From positions 1 through 30,637 of the forward strand of contig LGHA01000001.1 of the NCBI GenBank assembly GCA_001508595.1: DNA of 30,637 bases, read 5' to 3'. The first letter of the stretch is position 1. The number at the start of each line of letters is the position of its first letter. The notes under the pieces were generated by a model, which saw only the letters and a program-made list of their open reading frames with translations, was not told the origin of the DNA and searched no databases. Both the position numbers and the translations under genes were made by a program. Origin of the DNA: Anaerolineaceae bacterium 46_22. Its GTDB lineage: Bacteria; Chloroflexota; Anaerolineae; Anaerolineales; Anaerolineaceae. This document shows positions 26,191 to 30,637 of the stretch, in pieces.

Positions 26191-26238
26191 CCCAAGCTAT
26201 CAATTGAATTCTTGATAGCTTGGGGTCGCGCTTTTTTT
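26191..26238 (+). terminator. Perfect 13-base inverted repeat with distal T-tract after the PspC gene
   Basis: CCCAAGCTATCAA (26191-26203) pairs exactly with TTGATAGCTTGGG (26212-26224) around an 8-base loop. Seven T follow at 26232-26238, but seven bases separate the stem from them, which is not ideal for an intrinsic terminator. A terminator is most likely; a protein-binding palindrome is an alternative. Confidence 0.6.
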
Positions 26239-26457
26239 ATGGGGAAGTTCAGTTTAAAGTCCCTGCCCTTTAGTGAAGGGATTTAGGCTTAGGTAGGTCT
26301 TAAACTTACCATTTTTTAGTCTGTTTTTTGAGTTTAGCCATTGTTTAAACGCTCAAGATGGTGTTAGTTCAATCAAATTTAGATATCAGGTTTCTGCTGG
26401 GGATTATCTTCTTTTGCTGAGGTCATCAAATGTAGTATAATTTTGTCTGGAGGTAAA
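26239..26457. other. Intergenic region before lipA with candidate -10
   Basis: No gene is visible here. TATAAT at 26436-26441, with TTGCTG at 26414-26419 (16-base spacer), could be the lipA promoter, but the start point would fall almost on the GGAGG (26449-26453), giving a leader of only about ten bases. A more distal promoter may exist. A short CCCTTTAGTGAAGGG hairpin near 26269 is too small to interpret. Confidence 0.3.
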
Positions 26458-27396
26458 ATGGCGACAAATCCGACCAGAGATAGAATAAATCCAGAAGTAA
26501 TGGATACAACACCGATGCGCCGACCAAGCTGGATAAAGGTCAGAGCGCCTTCCGGTGAGAATTATGAAAACTTACAGCACCTGATGCGCAGCAAATCCCT
26601 GCATACTGTTTGTGAAGAAGCAGGCTGCCCAAATATGGGTGAGTGCTGGGGCAGCGGTACAGCTACTTTCTTGATGCTAGGGGATGTTTGCACACGTACT
26701 TGCGGTTTCTGCGATGTGAAACATGGACGACCAGACCTATTGGATTGGGCAGAGCCGGAGCGTGTAGCACAGGCAGTTCGAAAGATGAGCTTGAGGCATG
26801 CAGTGATCACCAGCGTTAATCGCGATGAACGGCGAGATGGGGGCGCGCCGATATTTGCAATGGTGATCCGACGCATACGCGAATTGCAGCCAGGGTGCTC
26901 TGTGGAAGTATTGATCCCGGACTTTAAAGGCAGCATTGAAGCATTACAAATTGTGATGTCTGCCCGCCCAGAAATTCTTAATCATAATGTTGAAACTGTA
27001 CCGAGGCTTTTCAAATCCGTTCAACCTCAAGATCGATATGAATGGTCCCAAGCGATCTTAACAAATGCCCGAAAACTTGATTCGGAAGTCCTGACAAAAT
27101 CTGGCATTATGGTGGGTTTGGGTGAGACATTTGAAGAAGTCAAAGAGGTGATGCGAGACCTGCGTGAATGGGAGGTTGATATCCTGACGATTGGGCAATA
27201 CCTGCAGCCCAGCCGTAAGCATTTGCCGATCCGCCGGTACTATGAACCCCAGGAATTTGAAGATTTGAAAGCCTACGGCATGGAATTGGGCTTCAAATGG
27301 GTCGAGAGCGCACCACTGGTTCGATCATCCTACCACGCCGGGGAACAGGTACGCGCACTTTCTGCGATTCATCGAAAGTTAAATGAAGGAAAATAA
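26458..27396 (+). CDS. lipA: Lipoyl synthase
   Basis: Radical SAM enzyme inserting two sulfur atoms into protein-bound octanoyl chains. I start at ATG 26458, with GGAGG at 26449-26453; an in-frame TTG at 26443 overlaps that site and is rejected. The 312-residue protein has both iron-sulfur clusters: the auxiliary cluster Cys52, Cys57, Cys63 (CX4CX5C) and the SAM cluster Cys78, Cys82, Cys85 (CX3CX2C). It ends with the conserved [10 protein letters not shown], whose RSSY motif supplies a serine ligand to the auxiliary cluster. LipM, which makes its substrate, is encoded about 0.7 kb away on the opposite strand. A terminator follows. Confidence 0.97.
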   Translation: MATNPTRDRINPEVMDTTPMRRPSWIKVRAPSGENYENLQHLMRSKSLHTVCEEAGCPNMGECWGSGTATFLMLGDVCTRTCGFCDVKHGRPDLLDWAEPERVAQAVRKMSLRHAVITSVNRDERRDGGAPIFAMVIRRIRELQPGCSVEVLIPDFKGSIEALQIVMSARPEILNHNVETVPRLFKSVQPQDRYEWSQAILTNARKLDSEVLTKSGIMVGLGETFEEVKEVMRDLREWEVDILTIGQYLQPSRKHLPIRRYYEPQEFEDLKAYGMELGFKWVESAPLVRSSYHAGEQVRALSAIHRKLNEGK

Positions 27397-27418
27397 CCAA
27401 AATAGATAATGATTTCAA

Positions 27419-27445
27419 ACGCCCGAAAGGGCGTCTATTTTTTTT
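27419..27445 (+). terminator. Intrinsic terminator of lipA
   Basis: ACGCCC (27419-27424) and GGGCGT (27429-27434) form a GC-rich stem closed by a GAAA tetraloop, followed by eight T (27438-27445). It lies 22 bases after the lipA stop. Confidence 0.88.
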
Positions 27446-27514
27446 AAGAATCCATAAGAATTGATGCTTTCAGAAATATGTTAAAATACAGGAAACGAAA
27501 AAGGAGCGTACAGC

Positions 27515-28000
27515 GTGGATATAAAAAGCATCAAAATTCAAAAACCTGATGAGATTAATTTTATTCTGGGGCAATCCCATTTTATTAAAACCGTTGAGGA
27601 TATTCATGAAGCCCTGGTCAACAGCGTCCCTGGCATTAAATTTGGGCTTGCTTTTTGTGAAGCCTCTGGTGACTGCCTGGTACGGTGGAGCGGGACAGAT
27701 GATGCGATGATTGAATTGGCAAAGCAAAATGCCATGGAGATCAGTGCGGGACATTCATTCATCCTGTTTTTAGCTGAAGGATTTTATCCGATCAACGTTC
27801 TTAACCAGCTAAAAAATGTCCCCGAAGTCTGTCGGATTTTTTGTGCCACCGCCAACCCGACCTCAGTAGTTGTTATCGAGGTTGGTGAGGGTCGTGCAAT
27901 CCTGGGTGTTGCAGATGGCAAACGGCCAATTGGTATCGAGGGTGAAGAAGATATCGCCTGGCGAAAGGGTTTGCTGCGAAAGATAGGTTATAAGCAATAA
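27515..28000 (+). CDS. Adenosine-specific kinase family protein (PF04008)
   Basis: A 161-residue cytosolic protein matching the whole PF04008/COG1839 pattern: IQKPDEINFILGQSHFIKTV, then EDIHEALVNSVPGIKFGLAF, CEASGDCLVRWSG, SAGHSFILFL, PINVLNQLKNVPEVCRIFCA, TANPTSVVVIEVGEGRAILG, and a closing EEDIAWRKGLLRKIGYK. Length is normal. From memory of the Pfam family note, an archaeal member binds adenosine and AMP and has a modified histidine; true kinase activity is weakly established. GTG 27515 is the start, with AAGGAG at 27501-27506. The nitroreductase gene follows after 23 bases, so they probably form a two-gene unit. Confidence 0.9.
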   Translation: MDIKSIKIQKPDEINFILGQSHFIKTVEDIHEALVNSVPGIKFGLAFCEASGDCLVRWSGTDDAMIELAKQNAMEISAGHSFILFLAEGFYPINVLNQLKNVPEVCRIFCATANPTSVVVIEVGEGRAILGVADGKRPIGIEGEEDIAWRKGLLRKIGYKQ

Positions 28001-28023
28001 AATTCTATAAATAAGGATAAGGT

Positions 28024-28533
28024 ATGAAAACTCTCGAAGCGATTTTCACGCGCCGCAGTGTTAGAGATTTTAAGCACGATCCAGTTTCAGATAATGATTT
28101 GAATGATTTACTCAGGGCAGCCATGCAGGCACCCTCAGCGAAGAATGAGCAGCCCTGGCATTTTATCGTCATTGATGACCCGGAACTTTTACATGCGATA
28201 CCAGAGTTCCATCCCTATTCAAAGATGTTGATGGATGCGCCTTTAGCGATTTTGGTTTGCAGTGATCGCAAATTGGAAACAAAACGGGCAAGCTGGCTGC
28301 AGGATTGTTCTGCTGCCACTCAAAATATCCTTTTGGCTGCCCATGATCTGGGATTGGGGGCGGTCTGGTTGGGAATTTTCCCTGATTCGGATCGAGTCAA
28401 GGGTATGCAAAACTTATTGTCAATCCCTGATGACGTGCGCCCGGTTTCGCTTGTTGCCGTAGGTCATCCTGCGTCCATACCTGAGCCTGAAGATCGCTAT
28501 AAAGAAGCGCGTGTTCACCGAAACAAGTGGTAA
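28024..28533 (+). CDS. Nitroreductase-family FMN oxidoreductase
   Basis: A 169-residue member of the FMN-dependent nitroreductase superfamily. The flavin-phosphate motif TRRSVRDF lies at 9-16, the isoalloxazine-side block APSAKNEQPWHFIVI at about 37-51, and the late GLGAVWLGIF block near 112-121; the C-terminal DRYKEARVHRNKW is also usual. It would use NAD(P)H to reduce nitro, quinone or related substrates as a dimer; the physiological substrate is unknown. AAGGA (28013-28017) is six bases before ATG 28024. It converges with rdgB across 28 bases with no obvious terminator. Confidence 0.92.
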   Translation: MKTLEAIFTRRSVRDFKHDPVSDNDLNDLLRAAMQAPSAKNEQPWHFIVIDDPELLHAIPEFHPYSKMLMDAPLAILVCSDRKLETKRASWLQDCSAATQNILLAAHDLGLGAVWLGIFPDSDRVKGMQNLLSIPDDVRPVSLVAVGHPASIPEPEDRYKEARVHRNKW

Positions 28534-28561
28534 GGCATTTTTGTTTTCAGGGATTTAAAAA

Positions 28562-29176
28562 TTAATTTAGATCATTTATCTTAAGCAGTCTTATTATGTC
28601 AGGCTTTAAAGCAATCAGCGCCTTTGCCCTATGGCTGATCTTGTTCTTGATATCCGGACCCAATTCCGCCATTGTTGCGCTGTATTCTGGGATGTAAAAA
28701 ACGGGGTCGTATCCAAATCCGGTATTCCCGCGCTCTTCAGGAATGATCAGTCCGTGGCATTGACCAACCCTTTTTGTGTAATTATCGCTGCTTAATGAAA
28801 GTATAGCCGTGCAGTGGAAGTGTGCATTCCAGGGTTGAGCTTTATCCGAAAGTTGTCCAAGTAGATAAGCCCGGCGATCCGCGTCATTTGCGTTTTCTTT
28901 AGGAGAAAACCTTGCAGAATGGAGTCCAGGAGCACCCTCAAGCGCATCCACCTCCAGGCCAGAGTCGTCTGCCAGCACCGGGAGCCCGGCTGCCTGGTGA
29001 TAAGCTTGAGCCTTCAGAAGTGCGTTTTCCAGGTATGTGCTGCCTGTTTCAGCCACCCTCAGGTTCAGTGCCAGATCTTTCGGTGTGATAATTTTTAGAT
29101 TAAGTGGGGACAGAATGGCTTTGATTTCTTTAATTTTTCCGGGGTTGCTGGTTGCTATGAGTAATTCTGGCTGCAT
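28562..29176 (-). CDS. rdgB: XTP/dITP diphosphatase (RdgB/HAM1)
   Basis: House-cleaning enzyme that hydrolyses ITP, dITP and XTP to monophosphates, keeping deaminated purines out of nucleic acids. The 204-residue protein has the family nucleotide-binding opening ATSNPGKIKEIKAIL, the catalytic block LADDSGLEVDALEGAPGLHS, GFGYDPVFY and the closing KNKISHRAKAL. Length is normal. AGGA lies seven bases before the start on the minus strand. A TATAAT on the minus strand (29190-29195) is close upstream, so the transcript leader may be very short. Confidence 0.96.
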   Translation of the reverse strand: MQPELLIATSNPGKIKEIKAILSPLNLKIITPKDLALNLRVAETGSTYLENALLKAQAYHQAAGLPVLADDSGLEVDALEGAPGLHSARFSPKENANDADRRAYLLGQLSDKAQPWNAHFHCTAILSLSSDNYTKRVGQCHGLIIPEERGNTGFGYDPVFYIPEYSATMAELGPDIKNKISHRAKALIALKPDIIRLLKINDLN

Positions 29177-29189
29177 CTTATTTTCCTAA

Positions 29190-29195
29190 ATTATA
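29190..29195 (-). promoter_or_regulatory. Candidate -10 of rdgB
   Basis: A perfect minus-strand TATAAT, 13 bases before the rdgB ATG, with no recognisable -35. The start point would coincide with the ribosome-binding site, so the assignment is weak. Confidence 0.25.
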
Positions 29196-29215
29196 CAAAA
29201 TTTATCTGATTATCG

Positions 29216-29244
29216 TTGACGCTTGAATAGCTGCATGTTATAAT
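29216..29244 (+). promoter_or_regulatory. Strong promoter for the DUF177-rpoD unit
   Basis: TTGACG (29216-29221), a 17-base spacer and TATAAT (29239-29244) preceded by TGT make a near-consensus promoter with an extended -10. Initiation near 29251 gives a leader of about 40 bases. Confidence 0.75.
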
Positions 29245-29290
29245 TTTGACCGTATTCCATTTTACCCAATAGTCATTGAGAAGAATCATC

Positions 29291-29797
29291 GTGAATAATT
29301 ATTCTAATCCACTTCGTCTTAACGTTGGCTACATGTACAATAAGCCAATCGGGACCAGTCGAGATGTGCCAGTTGAAATTGAGACCTTAGATCTTGAAGA
29401 CCTTTTGGTCAAAGATTTGCAAAGTAATGTTAGAATTTCTCGAACCAGTGAAGGTCTCTTATTGCAGGCAGAAGGAGAAGCACAGGTCCAAACAGCTTGT
29501 GTTCTATGCCTGGTTGATTTCTATTTACCAGTTAAATTTGACTTTGAAGAACTTTACCAGTTTCCATCTCGGTACCGGGAGGAAACAGATCTGATCTTGC
29601 CTTATGATGGTTATATTGACTTGAGATCACTTTATCGTGAGTACCTGATCCTTGCAATGCCGATTAAACCGATTTGCCAACCGGATTGCAGAGGTTTGTG
29701 TGCTGCTTGTGGTGCCAATCTTAATGAAACGACCTGTGAACATCACCCCGAATTAGAATTACTGAAGGGCATAACCAAAGGCGCAGAATCTGCTTAG
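29291..29797 (+). CDS. DUF177/YceD-family protein
   Basis: A 168-residue DUF177 (YceD) protein. GTG 29291 is preferred, with GAGAAG seven bases upstream; an in-frame TTG at 29276 would add five residues. The central CVLCLVDFYLPVKFDFEELY and the C-terminal Cys cluster PICQPDCRGLCAACGANLNE are diagnostic, and the Cys residues probably bind zinc. YceD is associated with 23S rRNA accumulation in E. coli, and in many bacteria its gene precedes rpmF (ribosomal protein L32). Here rpmF is missing: only 62 bases separate it from the sigma-factor gene, with which it probably shares the promoter at 29216-29244. Confidence 0.88.
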   Translation: MNNYSNPLRLNVGYMYNKPIGTSRDVPVEIETLDLEDLLVKDLQSNVRISRTSEGLLLQAEGEAQVQTACVLCLVDFYLPVKFDFEELYQFPSRYREETDLILPYDGYIDLRSLYREYLILAMPIKPICQPDCRGLCAACGANLNETTCEHHPELELLKGITKGAESA

Positions 29798-29859
29798 GTT
29801 GTTCATTTCAGGGGGAGCAGGCGTTAAATTTACCTCACTAAAAGCCGGGAGGATGCTCG

Positions 29860-30637
29860 ATGCTTAGTGGACACTGGCGCGAAGACCATGAAAAGAAGGT
29901 GGAAACCTTGTTGGATCGCGCTGATATCCAGGGCTATTTGACCATTGAGGATTTAATGGAAGTATTCCCGGATGGCGATGATGATGTAGAGAATTTGAGC
30001 ATCATCATGCTGAAACTCAAGCAGCAAGGGGTGGAAATATTTGATCAGGAATCTTTGACCCAGAGAATTATGAAAAGTGAAGAGGATACCCGTCCGATAA
30101 AACGGGCATCTCTTGAACAGGTCAGTACGGATGATACGGTGGGCTTATACCTGAAAGAAATGTCCCTGGTACCCTTGCTTTCCCTGGAAGAAGAGCAGTC
30201 ATTGGCAAAAAGGATAGAGGCTGGGAGGGCTGCCAGAATTGACCTGGCAAATGTAAGCAAAGATGATGGATCTGGTCGGCAGGATCAACTGCGCATTTTG
30301 ATGAAGGATGGGGAGCAAGCCTGGGAGCACCTGATCAAAGCCAATACGCGATTGGTTGTCAGTGTTGCCAAGAAGTATATGGGGCGCGGCGTACCTTTTT
30401 TGGATTTGATCCAGGAGGGTAATTTGGGATTGATGAAAGCTGTTGAAAAGTTTGATTACAACAGGGGCTTTCGCTTTTCAACCTATGCAACATGGTGGAT
30501 TCGTCAGTCGATAACCCGATCAATCGCCGACCAGGGTCGGACAATACGAATCCCGGTTCACATGATTGATCGCATCCGCGAGCTTTATAAGGTCAGCCAT
30601 GCCCTTGAGCAGAAGTTGGGGCGGAAACCCTTTGTTG
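29860..30637 (+). CDS. rpoD: RNA polymerase primary sigma factor (RpoD/SigA type), 5' part
   Basis: The first 259 codons of a sigma70-family gene that runs off the window. ATG 29860 has GGGAGG (29847-29852) seven bases upstream; the ATG at 29853 is out of frame and stops at once. Residues about 12-70 resemble region 1.1 ([20 protein letters not shown]). Region 1.2 reads [20 protein letters not shown]. Region 2 is clear: [20 protein letters not shown], then [20 protein letters not shown], and the -10-reading [19 protein letters not shown]. Region 3 begins with the [10 protein letters not shown] block. Region 1.1 and the strong region 2.4 indicate a primary or primary-like group 1/2 factor; region 4 lies outside. 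Confidence 0.95.
   Translation, partial: MLSGHWREDHEKKVETLLDRADIQGYLTIEDLMEVFPDGDDDVENLSIIMLKLKQQGVEIFDQESLTQRIMKSEEDTRPIKRASLEQVSTDDTVGLYLKEMSLVPLLSLEEEQSLAKRIEAGRAARIDLANVSKDDGSGRQDQLRILMKDGEQAWEHLIKANTRLVVSVAKKYMGRGVPFLDLIQEGNLGLMKAVEKFDYNRGFRFSTYATWWIRQSITRSIADQGRTIRIPVHMIDRIRELYKVSHALEQKLGRKPFV

Noticed and set aside
26443-26457. TTG start for lipA
   Set aside because: It would place the ribosome-binding site GGAGG inside the coding sequence; ATG 26458 uses that site properly.
1-30637. CRISPR arrays, tRNA or rRNA genes, insertion sequences, prophage or defence modules
   Set aside because: No regularly spaced direct repeats, tRNA-like cloverleaf, transposase motifs or terminal inverted repeats were seen on reading both strands; genes are mostly conserved housekeeping or envelope functions.

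Overview
The window looks like a chromosomal segment of an Anaerolineae-type bacterium (phylum Chloroflexota). This is inferred from the YYYxG (Chlor_Arch_YYY, DUF2298) membrane protein fused to a family-39-type glycosyltransferase, a run of related large membrane proteins, an RpoC with a long clamp insertion, and LipM/LipA lipoate synthesis. Base composition looks moderate. No tRNA, rRNA, insertion sequence, prophage or CRISPR array was seen.

Layout. (1) 2-9942, plus strand: the 3' end of an FkbM-type methyltransferase gene, then three large membrane proteins of the GT39/PMT type. The second is a 1798-residue fusion carrying a GT39 core, two tandem beta-rich extracytoplasmic repeats and a DUF2298/YYY module. 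This is probably an envelope glycosylation locus using lipid-linked sugars. (2) 9974-14183, plus: cytidylate kinase, the frameshifted stump of a secernin-type C69 dipeptidase, and a 1081-residue membrane histidine kinase with no response regulator beside it. (3) 14226-21388, plus: rpoC with its own consensus promoter and no rpoB next to it, a strong intrinsic terminator, then gyrA. (4) 21395-25719, minus: five closely spaced genes, read in the order lipM, PhnD-like lipoprotein, SanA/YdcF-like protein, HD-domain hydrolase, and a TIM-barrel/NTF2-like fusion. The first three are joined by two 4-base ATGA stop/start overlaps. (5) 25905-28533, plus: a PspC protein, lipA, an adenosine-specific-kinase family protein and a nitroreductase. 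(6) 28562-29176, minus: rdgB. (7) 29291-end, plus: a DUF177/YceD protein from a strong promoter, and an rpoD-type sigma factor cut by the window end.

How the genes connect. LipM (octanoyl transfer) and LipA (sulfur insertion) together make protein-bound lipoate and lie on opposite sides of a divergent intergenic region. rpoC, gyrA and rpoD form a transcription/topology backbone mixed with nucleotide housekeeping (cmk, rdgB, adenosine-specific kinase). The most unusual items are the giant GT39-YYY fusion, the RpoC coiled-coil insertion and 57-residue acidic tail, a GyrA without a recognisable GyrA box and with Met at the quinolone-contact Ser position, two palindromes in the rpoC promoter, and the C69 dipeptidase fossil. 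I did not find a clearly new multi-gene defence or mobile system. The GT39/YYY locus is the best candidate for undescribed biology.
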